Notes under the pieces: generated by a model | Told to the model about the DNA's origin: nothing | The model's input: the letters and a program-made list of their open reading frames with translations, nothing else | Database searches by the model: none | Position numbers and translations under genes: made by a program | Source of the DNA: Polyangia bacterium | Lineage (GTDB): Bacteria; Myxococcota_A; Polyangia; Fen-1088 | Length of the DNA: 64,000 bases | Assembly: GCA_036268875.1 (NCBI GenBank) | Contig: DATATI010000083.1 | Coordinates: 62,001 to 126,000, forward strand | Reading direction: 5' to 3' | Shown here: positions 55,226 to 62,990 of the stretch, one piece after another | Layout: every line of letters starts with the position of its first letter | Position numbering within the stretch: the first letter of the stretch is position 1

Positions 55226-56572
55226 GTGGCTGCCCCGGCCGTTTCGCCTCATGACAGCCAAGCGTTCCCCGCGCACGCCCGCCAGCGCATCACCCTTTGC
55301 ATGATCGTGCGCAACGAGGCGGCCCGCCTCGAGCGCTGCCTGACCTCCGCCATGCCCTGGGTGGGTGACGCCGTGGTCGTCGACACCGGTTCCACCGACG
55401 GCACGGCGGCGCTGGCCGAGGCGCTGGGCGCGCGGGTCGTTCACTTCGCCTGGTGCGACGACTTTTCCCAGGCGCGCAACCAGGCGGTGGAGAACGCGCG
55501 CACGCCCTGGGCCCTGGTGCTGGACGCCGACGAACAGCTGGTGGTCGACGACGCCGACGCCTGGGCGCGAGCGATGACTCAGGAAAAGACAGCTGCCTTC
55601 TCCGTCGATTGTCACGACCAGCTGGACGACGGCGGCGTGGCCGTGGGACCGATCCTGCGGCTTTTCCGCCGCGATCTGCCCGGCATGCGGTACGCAGGTG
55701 AGATCCACGAGCAGATCACCGCGGTGGCGGAACGACGTTACGTCACCGCGCACGCTCGTTTCCTGCACATCGATCATGACGGCCACACTGGCGCCGTCAT
55801 GCGCGAACACAAAACCGTCGAGCGCAATTTGACCCTGGCGCGGGCCATGGTGGCTTCCCGTTCGGGCGATCCATTCGCCTGGTTCTGCCTGGGCCAAGCG
55901 CTGGAGGCGGCGCAGACCCCCGCCCTGCGCACCGTCGAGGTCTATGAAAAAGCGCTGACCCTGTTCTTGAAAAACGGGCCGGCCGAGCGCGACGAGAGCT
56001 ACCTGGCGGCGTTGTGGATCAACCTGACGCGGGTCGTGATGCGCACCGGGGATCGGCGCAAGGCCAACCAACTGTCGGCGCGCGCGGTGGCTGAATTTCC
56101 CACCGCGCCCGACCTGCGTTTTCTGCGCGGCCGCGTCCTGGCCGAGGACGGCCAGCATGGCGCCGCCTCGGCGGAGTTCGAGGCGTGCCTGACTCCCGCC
56201 GCCCAGACTTTCTTCATCCGGCAAGATCCGGGCGCCACGTCTTACGCCGCGCAGACGCAGCTTGGCCTTTGCCGCCTGCGCCTGGGCGAGCTGCCAGCGG
56301 CCGAGGAGTGGCTGCGGCGAGCGATGGCCGACGCGCCCACGCACTACCTTCTGCCGCGGCTGGCCCTGGGCATGGTGCTGCTCATGCGCGCCGCCCCCGC
56401 CGAAGCCGAACCGATCCTGCACGCCGCAGTGGAAAGCCACCCCGACAACGCCGACGCCCGCCTCCAATGGGCCCGCGCCCTGCTGGCCCAATGCCGCCGG
56501 GCCGACGCTGAACGAGCGTTGGCGCCACTAGGAACGGATCCGCGCGCGACGCAATTGTTGGCAACGGTGTAA
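55226..56572 (+). CDS. Family 2 glycosyltransferase with TPR-like C-terminus
   Basis: A 448-residue cytoplasmic protein. The first 230 residues form a GT-A glycosyltransferase: ITLCMIVRNEAARLERCL, AVVVDTGSTDGTAALAE, DDFSQARNQAV and the metal-binding LVLDADEQL. The C-terminal half is TPR-like (WFCLGQALEAAQTP, RLGELPAAEEWLRRAM). Such GT2-TPR proteins often glycosylate proteins or surface sugars. It lies next to flagellar genes on the plus strand. Start GTG at 55226 with AGGAAGG upstream. Flagellin as the acceptor is inferred from location only. Confidence 0.82.
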   Translation: MAAPAVSPHDSQAFPAHARQRITLCMIVRNEAARLERCLTSAMPWVGDAVVVDTGSTDGTAALAEALGARVVHFAWCDDFSQARNQAVENARTPWALVLDADEQLVVDDADAWARAMTQEKTAAFSVDCHDQLDDGGVAVGPILRLFRRDLPGMRYAGEIHEQITAVAERRYVTAHARFLHIDHDGHTGAVMREHKTVERNLTLARAMVASRSGDPFAWFCLGQALEAAQTPALRTVEVYEKALTLFLKNGPAERDESYLAALWINLTRVVMRTGDRRKANQLSARAVAEFPTAPDLRFLRGRVLAEDGQHGAASAEFEACLTPAAQTFFIRQDPGATSYAAQTQLGLCRLRLGELPAAEEWLRRAMADAPTHYLLPRLALGMVLLMRAAPAEAEPILHAAVESHPDNADARLQWARALLAQCRRADAERALAPLGTDPRATQLLATV

Positions 56573-57053
56573 GAGTCGGCGATCGCGCGTCTTCATCGAA
56601 AGTCGGCGGGCATGGCGACGCGGCTTCGCTATCGCGGGCGTGGGGTTTGGCCTGGCGGGGGACGGGGTTCTTACGCGGCCGCGGCGAGGTCGCGGCTCGC
56701 AGCAACGAATCAGTCTGCCAACGATGACGTTCTTTTCATCTCGATCCAGCGGCCGCACGGGAACCCCTCGATCCTCGCCTGGCAACCGGCCGCTGCGCGG
56801 CCGGAGCGGCTCCTTACGCCCCCGCCATCCCAAACCCCACCCGCGCTGCACTTCGCCTATCCCCACGATTGAGCGAATGATCCGGATCCTTCGATACTCA
56901 CGCGCTGTGCTCTTGTTGCCAGCCGGCGCAGCACGGGTGGGTGGCGCGGAGTGGAGGGGACCCGCTGGGAAGGCGTCCACGCAGTGACAGGACCCGCCCA
57001 CGCGTAGCTGGCGCACGCCACAAAATCCCCGCCCCCAAGAAGCCAGCGATCAA
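56573..57053. other. 481-base non-coding region with long inverted repeat
   Basis: No credible gene: frames here have unusual composition and no start signals. It contains two inverted arms, 56634-56662 and 56819-56846, with TGGGGTTTGG and TGGCGGGGG in one and their complements in the other, about 155 bases apart, plus a perfect hairpin CCGGCCG-ctgcg-CGGCCGG at 56786-56804. The sequence looks like a repeat element or a structured RNA, and it ends a convergent gene pair. Confidence 0.6.
56634..56846. repeat. Imperfect inverted repeat (two ~29-base arms)
   Basis: Left arm 56634-56662 and right arm 56819-56846 are imperfect complements; the longest exact matches are ten and nine bases. The interior includes a seven-base-pair hairpin. 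It could be a small non-autonomous element. Confidence 0.55.
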
Positions 57054-57440
57054 TCAATACTGCGCGTACGACTTCTCTTCGACGATCGCCGCATCCAGCA
57101 GTTCGTTGATCTGCCGCTTCACCGCCGCCCGCTGATCATTCGTCCGATAGACCGCCCGCGCCAGCGCGACGAACCGCGCCCCGAAGTCGCCGCCCCGTTC
57201 GCAGTCGCGGACCTCGTCCTCGATGCGCCACAAGATCCCGTTGATCGACTTCAACTGCGCCGTCAAACCCTGCAGCGCCTCCGACGGAGCGATGGCGGCG
57301 TCTCGCGCCGCCCGCAGCACGCCGAGCTCGTGGCGAATGTTCACCAGCTTGTCCCGCGCGCCGATGTGAGCGGCCTTGATCTCCAGGATGGTGATCTTGT
57401 CGATCAGCTCGCCCGGACCAATCTCGATGGTGACGTTCAT
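57054..57440 (-). CDS. DUF6165 family protein
   Basis: A 128-residue protein starting at the ATG at 57440 that overlaps the stop of the TPR-glycosyltransferase gene (ATGA). It opens with MNVTIEIGPGELIDKITILE and continues KAAHIGARDKLVNIRHELG, which match the N-terminal signature of DUF6165, a family often found beside TPR-glycosyltransferases. The rest is helical (IEDEVRDCERGGDFGARFVA, RQINELLDAAIVEE). No catalytic residues are evident. By context it may be an accessory of the glycosyltransferase. Confidence 0.82.
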   Translation of the reverse strand: MNVTIEIGPGELIDKITILEIKAAHIGARDKLVNIRHELGVLRAARDAAIAPSEALQGLTAQLKSINGILWRIEDEVRDCERGGDFGARFVALARAVYRTNDQRAAVKRQINELLDAAIVEEKSYAQY

Positions 57441-58942
57441 GCTCGCTTCCTTTCGATGGCGGTCAAAGCCAGGCAGGCGTCGGCGACCACCCCCGCCCAA
57501 TCGCCGGCCTGGCGCTGGCGAAAAAGCCGCAGCGACGGATACCAGGGCGTCTCGGCGCCGCGCCGGCCCCAGCGCCAGTCGGGAACGTGCGACAGCAGCA
57601 ACCACGTCGGCACGCCCAGCACGCCCGCCAGGTGCGGCACCGCCGTGTCCGAGCTCAGCACCAGATCCAGATTGGCCATCACCGCCGCCGTGTCGACGAA
57701 CGCCCCGCCCGGCGCGCCGCCGTCCAGCGACGGGCCCAGATCATCGACAGCCCCGGCCATTTCGATCGGCAACGAACGCAGCTGTTCGCTGCCAAAATCT
57801 TTTTGCAGGCTGTAAACGGCGAACCCACGCTCGCGCGCCTGGCGAATGAAGGGCAAAAGCGCGAGCAGCGGGAGCGAGCGCCGCCGATCGGCCAGATACG
57901 CCGGGTTGCCTTGCCACGCGATGCCGATGGCGCCCGCCCGCCCGCGCTGCCGCTGCCCCAGCGCCGCCTTCCAGAAGGCGGTCCGTTCCGCCGAGGCCAT
58001 CAAATAGTGCTCGTTCGCCGACGCGGCCGGATCGAAGGCGGCCAGAAGCTGCGGCAAGCTCAGCACCGGCACCCGCACGTCCAGCTCATCGTCTGGCGGC
58101 GGCCCACCGCGCGGCACCACCGCATCGATGCCGATGCAGCTGCGCATCAACTGCTCCAGCGCCGGCTGGCATTCAAAGATCACCCGTCCTGCGCCGGCGT
58201 CGTCTTTCAGCAGCCGCACGTAACGCGCGAACTGGATGGTGTCGCCGAGGCCCTTCTCCGCCTGGACCAGCACCGTGGCCCCGCCGAGCCGACGACCGTC
58301 CCACAGCGCCAGGCCCGGCGCCCACACCGGCGGGCCGGGGATCGCCGAGCGCAGCTCGTGCAGCGGCCAGCCCTCTTTCCAGCGCCCATCCTGCAGCAAC
58401 GCCAGCCCGAGATTCCACCGCGCGTCGGTGTTCGCTGGCTCGATGACCAGCGCCCGCTGATAAAGCGCGATCGCTTCTTCGAGCGCGCCCCGCTCTTTGC
58501 ACGCCCGGCCAAGATTGATCGCCGCCCGCGCGTGTCCCGGCGCCATCCGCAGCGCTTGCCGTCCGGCTTTCTCGGCGGCGTCGAAATTCTCCGCCAGCAA
58601 TTCCATCGCCGCCACGTTGGCCAGAGCGTCGGCGCTGTCCGGTCGCAGCTCACAGACCCGCCGCAAACACAGCCGCGCCTCGTTGAACAAACCCTTCGCC
58701 TGATAGGCCAGCCCCAGTTGCGTCCAGGCCGGAACCGATTGGCCGTCGGCTTCCACGCCGCGGGTGCAGGCGGCGATCGCCTCGTCCAGTTTTCCCAGCG
58801 CGCGCAGCGAATTGCCGAGGCCGGTGTGGCCGAGCCAGTTGCTGGGCTCGTCGACCAGCGCCTGATGAAACAGCACCAGCGCCCCCCGGTGATCGTGGCG
58901 ATCTTGCGCCTGCAGAGCTTGCCGTAAAAAGCCGCCCGCCAC
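57437..58942 (-). CDS. TPR protein with GT9-like glycosyltransferase domain
   Basis: A 501-residue protein. Residues 1-200 hold five to six TPR units (GNSLRALGKLDEAIAACTRG, LGLAYQAKGLFNEARLCLRR, NLGLALLQDGRWKEGW). Residues about 215-490 resemble the heptosyltransferase-like GT-B fold: VLVQAEKGLGDTIQFARYVR, IGIAWQGNPAYLADRRRSLP, and LVLSSDTAVPHLAGVLGVPTW. Proteins with this layout modify flagellins or other surface proteins in several bacteria. The next gene is DUF6165. It is 11 bases before the stop of the HDOD gene upstream, in the same direction as fliA and flhF. Confidence 0.85.
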   Translation of the reverse strand: MAGGFLRQALQAQDRHDHRGALVLFHQALVDEPSNWLGHTGLGNSLRALGKLDEAIAACTRGVEADGQSVPAWTQLGLAYQAKGLFNEARLCLRRVCELRPDSADALANVAAMELLAENFDAAEKAGRQALRMAPGHARAAINLGRACKERGALEEAIALYQRALVIEPANTDARWNLGLALLQDGRWKEGWPLHELRSAIPGPPVWAPGLALWDGRRLGGATVLVQAEKGLGDTIQFARYVRLLKDDAGAGRVIFECQPALEQLMRSCIGIDAVVPRGGPPPDDELDVRVPVLSLPQLLAAFDPAASANEHYLMASAERTAFWKAALGQRQRGRAGAIGIAWQGNPAYLADRRRSLPLLALLPFIRQARERGFAVYSLQKDFGSEQLRSLPIEMAGAVDDLGPSLDGGAPGGAFVDTAAVMANLDLVLSSDTAVPHLAGVLGVPTWLLLSHVPDWRWGRRGAETPWYPSLRLFRQRQAGDWAGVVADACLALTAIERKRA

Positions 58943-58953
58943 GACGGTCCGCC

Positions 58954-60201
58954 CTACTGCGCCTTCACGAATGACGTGGCCAGCGCCCGCCAGCCGGGAA
59001 GCTGGGCGGACACGCCGGTGGTCTCTAGATACGCGCCGTCCAGCGCCGCGCGGCGCCCGCTGGCGTCGTTGGCTGGCTGGGTCACCTCGTGGGCCAGCAC
59101 CTCGGCGACGTGAACCGCGCCGGTGGCGTCGAACACCTTGCGGCCGGCCGCCGACGGATCGTGATGGAAGGCCACCGCTTCGACGATCATCGTCGGCAAG
59201 CCCCAGGTGCCGAACAGATAGGCGGCGATCTCCGGGTGCGAGGCGCCGAACTCGGTCGTCTCGAGCAAGGTCAGCGGCAGCGCTTCCCGCGCCGCCGTGT
59301 TCATCAGCTTGCGGTACCGCTCCGGGTGGCGGCCGGCCAGGATCAATTTTCCCGCGTCGTGCAGCAACGCCGCCACGAACGCCTCTTCGCTGGCCACCCG
59401 CGCGGGCAAAAGCCGCGCGGCGATGCGCGCCGCCAGCAGCGAATGCTCCTGCAGCAGCGACAGTGAAAAGCCGTAAAAATCGTCGCGCGCGCCGTAGACA
59501 TTGAACAGCGACGAGGCCAAGGCCAGATACTGAATCGTGTTCAGCCCCAGCATGACCAGCGCCTGCTCGACGCTGGCGATGCGCCCGCCGCCGCCGCGCA
59601 GCCCGACGCCGAAGTACGCCGAGTTCACCAGCTGCAACACCTTGGCGGTCATGGCGATGTCGCGCTCGACGATGCGGGCCACGCGCGCCACGGTGATGCG
59701 CGGATCGCCGAGCGCGCTCTGCAGCTCAAGATAGATCGTCGGCAGGGACGGCAGCGCGCTGATCCCGCCGACCGCGTCGCGGATCGCCGGCCGTTCCAGG
59801 AGCTCGCGCACGGTGCAGGCGCGAGCCAGCGTCTCGCGCAGGGCCAGCACATCGAACGGCTTGGCCAGAAACTGATGGGTCAGCGCCGCCAGCCGCACCG
59901 GCGGCTCGCGCTCACCGTTGGCAGAAAAGATGATGCGGGTGATCCCGGGATAATCGCGCTTGACCTTCTCCAGCAACGGCACGCCGCTCTCGCCGGCCAG
60001 GCGCAGCTCGGTGACCAGCACGTCGACGGAGCGCCCGCCCAGCCGTTCATAGGCGGCGTCCAGGGTGCGGACGAAGACCATCTCCCAGCGGTGGCGTTCG
60101 ACGTGCAGCAGGCGTTCGAACGCCTTCAGCATGGCCGGATCGTCGTCGACAAACAGGATGCAGTGCCGCCGCGGCAGCGCATTCTCGGGCAGCAACGTCA
60201 C
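58954..60201 (-). CDS. Response-regulator/HDOD protein with Glu at the phosphosite
   Basis: A 415-residue protein. Receiver: acidic pair in ILFVDDDPAML (Asp19/20), Ser of IIFSANG, Lys of FLAKPFD, but the phosphoacceptor is Glu65 in DVLVTELRLAGESG. Residues 150-350 form an HDOD domain (ISALPSLPTIYLELQSAL, AKVLQLVNSAYFGVGLRGG, FVAALLHDAGKLIL with the HD pair, TEFGASHPEIAAYLFGTWGLP). HDOD proteins regulate motility and development; the HD residues are partly kept. The gene overlaps fliA by four bases, so it belongs to the flagellar regulon. Glu may mimic the phosphorylated state. Confidence 0.88.
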   Translation of the reverse strand: MTLLPENALPRRHCILFVDDDPAMLKAFERLLHVERHRWEMVFVRTLDAAYERLGGRSVDVLVTELRLAGESGVPLLEKVKRDYPGITRIIFSANGEREPPVRLAALTHQFLAKPFDVLALRETLARACTVRELLERPAIRDAVGGISALPSLPTIYLELQSALGDPRITVARVARIVERDIAMTAKVLQLVNSAYFGVGLRGGGGRIASVEQALVMLGLNTIQYLALASSLFNVYGARDDFYGFSLSLLQEHSLLAARIAARLLPARVASEEAFVAALLHDAGKLILAGRHPERYRKLMNTAAREALPLTLLETTEFGASHPEIAAYLFGTWGLPTMIVEAVAFHHDPSAAGRKVFDATGAVHVAEVLAHEVTQPANDASGRRAALDGAYLETTGVSAQLPGWRALATSFVKAQ

Positions 60202-60908
60202 GGCTCTCCGTCACCCAGCTTGCCCAGCGCTGCGCGCAGCTTCTTCAAACCATCGGCGTGCAGCTGACACACGCGCGGCTCGCTGATGTCCATCATCTTG
60301 GCGATCTCGCGGTAGGTCAGCCCTTCCAGATAGTGCAGGCCGAGGACAGTCTGCAGGCGTTCCGGCAGCCCTTGAAAGCCGGCCGCCAGGGCCTTCGCCG
60401 CCTGCGCACGGGCCAGGCGATCTTCGATGCCCGCTTCCTCTGACGCCGCCGAGAGGGCCACCTTTTCCAGCGAGACGTGCGGTTCGGCCAGCGCCTCGAT
60501 GCCGCTGATCTCGTCCAGCTCCAGGTTCATCTCGGCGGCGATCTCGTCGGTGCCGGCCTCGCGGCCCAGGCGTATCGACAGCTTCTGCTTGGCCTTCTGC
60601 AGATCGTCGGCGCGCGAGCGCAGCCGGCGCGGCAAATGATCCATGCGGCGCAGCTCGTCCAGCATGGCGCCACGGATGCGGTGCTCGACGAAGGTCTCGA
60701 ACGAGACGCCGCGGGTGGCGTCGAAGCGTCCGGCCGCCTCCAGCAAACCCAGCGCGCCCGCCGACCACAGATCGTCGAAGGCGCTGCGCAAGCCGATGCG
60801 CAAGACAATCCGCCGCGCCACCCGATCGATCAGCGTCCCATAGCGCTGGATCAGGTCATCGGCCTCGGAAGTCGCCGAGGCATATGTGGCAAGAGCCCGA
60901 CGATGCAT
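60198..60908 (-). CDS. fliA: Flagellar sigma factor FliA (sigma-28)
   Basis: A 236-residue sigma-70-family factor. Region 2: DDLWSAGALGLLEAAGRFD, GVSFETFVEHRIRGAMLDEL and RRMDHLPRRLR, the FliA/WhiG style. Region 3 helix EIAAEMNLELDEISGIE. Region 4: LTYREIAKMMDISEPRVCQLH, the helix-turn-helix with the FliA-typical SEPRVCQLH. The start ATG at 60908 overlaps the flhG stop (TGATG). FlgM is encoded at 49490-49780. It should transcribe late genes such as flagellin, which are not in the window. Confidence 0.95.
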   Translation of the reverse strand: MHRRALATYASATSEADDLIQRYGTLIDRVARRIVLRIGLRSAFDDLWSAGALGLLEAAGRFDATRGVSFETFVEHRIRGAMLDELRRMDHLPRRLRSRADDLQKAKQKLSIRLGREAGTDEIAAEMNLELDEISGIEALAEPHVSLEKVALSAASEEAGIEDRLARAQAAKALAAGFQGLPERLQTVLGLHYLEGLTYREIAKMMDISEPRVCQLHADGLKKLRAALGKLGDGEP

Positions 60909-61783
60909 CAGACCGCGGTGGCCGCCCCCGATTCCCGCAGCAACCGCTGCCACATCACCTTGAGGCCGCTCTCTAGCTTCGGTTGCGCGCCTTCGGCGAA
61001 CAGCCGCTCGGCGATGGAACCAAGCGCGCGGCTGGCCGGCGAGTGCGGAAACATATCGACGATCGCCCGCTGGGCCATGATGGCGCGATGAAAGTTCTCG
61101 TCGCGCGGGACATAGCCGAGGTGGCGAATCTGCGCGGTGAGAAAGCGGTTCGACACCGCGGTCAGCTTTTGAAAGATCCCCCGCGCCGGCATCTCGTCGA
61201 CCACCGGGTTCACCACCACGCTGAAGTTCCGCACGCCGGCCTGCTGCGACAGCACCTTGACGGTGGCGTAGGCGTCGACCAGCGACGTCGGCTCCGGGCT
61301 GACCACCAGGATCGCCTCCTGCGCGGCGCCCACGAAGAACAGAACGTTTTCGCCGATGCCGGCGCCCGAGTCGATGAAGACCACGTCGAACATGTCTTCC
61401 AGCGGATCCAGCGCCGCCACGAACTGCATCTTCTGCTGGTCCGTCAGATGGGTCAGCGACTGCACCCCCGAACCGGCCGGCAAAAGACAGATCCCGTGCG
61501 GCCCCTTCACCAGCACCTCGTCGATGGGGCGCTGCTGTTCCAGCAGATCGCCCAGGTGATAGCGCGGCTTCAAACCAAAAATGATCTCGATGTTGGCCAG
61601 GCCCAGGTCGGCGTCGATGACCAGCACGCGCTTGCCGGCCTTGGCGGCCAGCACGGCCAGGTTGGCGGCGATGTTGGTCTTGCCCACGCCCCCTTTGCCG
61701 CTGGTGAGCGCGAAGACTTTCAAAGGCGACCGCCCCATGCGTCCTTGGGCGGCCAGTTGGCGAAGGCTATCTGCCTGATCCAC
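60908..61783 (-). CDS. flhG: Flagellar number regulator FlhG/FleN (MinD-like ATPase)
   Basis: A 291-residue ATPase. N-terminal DQADSLRQLAAQG resembles the DQA-type FlhF-activating helix. Deviant Walker A is SGKGGVGKTNIAANLA; then DADLGLANIEIIFGLKPRY (switch region, typical FlhG), VVFIDSGAGIGENVLFF and SPEPTSLVDAYATVKVL. It limits flagellar number and works with FlhF, encoded 26 bases upstream. The C-terminal membrane helix of MinD is replaced by a helical tail. Confidence 0.95.
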   Translation of the reverse strand: MDQADSLRQLAAQGRMGRSPLKVFALTSGKGGVGKTNIAANLAVLAAKAGKRVLVIDADLGLANIEIIFGLKPRYHLGDLLEQQRPIDEVLVKGPHGICLLPAGSGVQSLTHLTDQQKMQFVAALDPLEDMFDVVFIDSGAGIGENVLFFVGAAQEAILVVSPEPTSLVDAYATVKVLSQQAGVRNFSVVVNPVVDEMPARGIFQKLTAVSNRFLTAQIRHLGYVPRDENFHRAIMAQRAIVDMFPHSPASRALGSIAERLFAEGAQPKLESGLKVMWQRLLRESGAATAV

Positions 61784-61809
61784 AGTCGTTGCTCCTTTTG
61801 ATCGTCACG

Positions 61810-62958
61810 TCACTCACCCCAGACGCGCTTTACCAGGTCGGCGCTCTCCACCTGATGAATGTCCTCCGGCACGCGCTGGCCGTCGGCGATGCACGACACC
61901 GGGCGCGGGAAGGCCTGCGTGGCCGACACGATGCTGCCCGGGCCGTCCGCCTCGTCCAGCTTGGTGAAAATAATTCGCTCCGGCCCTGACAGCCGATAGC
62001 GCCGCACCGCCGCCCCGAGCTCGCGACCGCCCGCGGAGGCCGCCAGTACCAACTGCAATTGAATGTTTGGCACCGCGCGCAACATCGCCGTCTGCGCGGC
62101 GATTGACTCGTTATCAGAACGCCCGGCTGTGTCGATCAAGATCAGGTCGGCGTCCTTGGCGCGCGACACCGCCTCGACCAAGGCGGCCTGATCGCGCGCG
62201 ACGTGTGTTGGCAGACCCATGATTTTTCCATACCGCGCCAGCTGGTCGCTGGCCCCGACCCGGTATGTATCGACGGTAATCAGCACACACTTGAACTTGG
62301 TCTCCAGCACCGCGCGGGCGGCTATCTTCGCGACAGCGGTGGTCTTCCCGACGCCGGTGGGACCGATGAGGGCGATGGTCCGCCGGCCTTCGGCCAGCCA
62401 CGGCGCGGGCGCCGCCGGCAGCCGCTTGCGCAGATCGGCACGCACCTCGGCCTCGATCTGCCCGCCCCGCGGGGCGGCGCCCCGGCGCCGGGCTTCCTCG
62501 ATCATCTCGCGCGCCAGAGCGTCCTCGATCCCCCGGTGCACCAGGTGGCGGAAGACTCGCAGCGCTTCGCCGGTGAAGAGGGGGCCGTCGTCGGCGCCCG
62601 GATCATCCTGACCGACCCGGCGGCGCAGCTCCTCGACGACCCTGCGCAAGGCGCTGACCTCGTCCTGCAGATCACCGGTCGGCCGCGGCGCGGAAGCCGG
62701 CGCCCTTTCGACGTTGCCACCGGCGGTGTTCCCGGCCAGCTTGGCGGCGCGTTCAAAGGCGGCCGTGCGACCAACCTGGGCCGGTTCGGCCGCGGCGCCG
62801 GCCGCCACCACCTCCACCTGCGGTTTGCCGAAAAGGCCGCCGGCGATCTCGCGCGTTTGCAAGATCACGGCGTCCCGACCGAAGGCCGCCTTCACGGCGT
62901 TCAGCGCCGACAGGGCGTCGGGGGCCCGAAAAGTCTTCACTGTCGCGTTGCCGTTCAT
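61810..62958 (-). CDS. flhF: Flagellar placement GTPase FlhF
   Basis: A 382-residue SRP-type GTPase. N-terminal part FRAPDALSALNAVKAAFGRD, typical FlhF B domain, then a linker with charged helix. G domain: IGPTGVGKTTAVAKIAARAV (P-loop), ITVDTYRVGASDQLARYGK, LILIDTAGRSD, IFTKLDEADGPGSI and CIADGQRVPEDIH. It recruits the first flagellar parts to the pole. AGGTGAGGA lies upstream of the ATG. Neighbours flhA (32 bases) and flhG (26 bases) give the common flhA-flhF-flhG-fliA order. Confidence 0.96.
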   Translation of the reverse strand: MNGNATVKTFRAPDALSALNAVKAAFGRDAVILQTREIAGGLFGKPQVEVVAAGAAAEPAQVGRTAAFERAAKLAGNTAGGNVERAPASAPRPTGDLQDEVSALRRVVEELRRRVGQDDPGADDGPLFTGEALRVFRHLVHRGIEDALAREMIEEARRRGAAPRGGQIEAEVRADLRKRLPAAPAPWLAEGRRTIALIGPTGVGKTTAVAKIAARAVLETKFKCVLITVDTYRVGASDQLARYGKIMGLPTHVARDQAALVEAVSRAKDADLILIDTAGRSDNESIAAQTAMLRAVPNIQLQLVLAASAGGRELGAAVRRYRLSGPERIIFTKLDEADGPGSIVSATQAFPRPVSCIADGQRVPEDIHQVESADLVKRVWGE

Positions 62959-62990
62959 TTTCAGTTCCTCACCTTTTCAAAAGAAAATCG

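Noticed and set aside
56612-57016. Short open frames on both strands in the gap
   Set aside because: Composition is repeat-like and no start signal, motif or operon context supports translation.
57587-58927. Long plus-strand open frame opposite the TPR-glycosyltransferase gene
   Set aside because: Arg/Gln/Pro-rich translation without any domain; the minus strand carries clear TPR and GT motifs.
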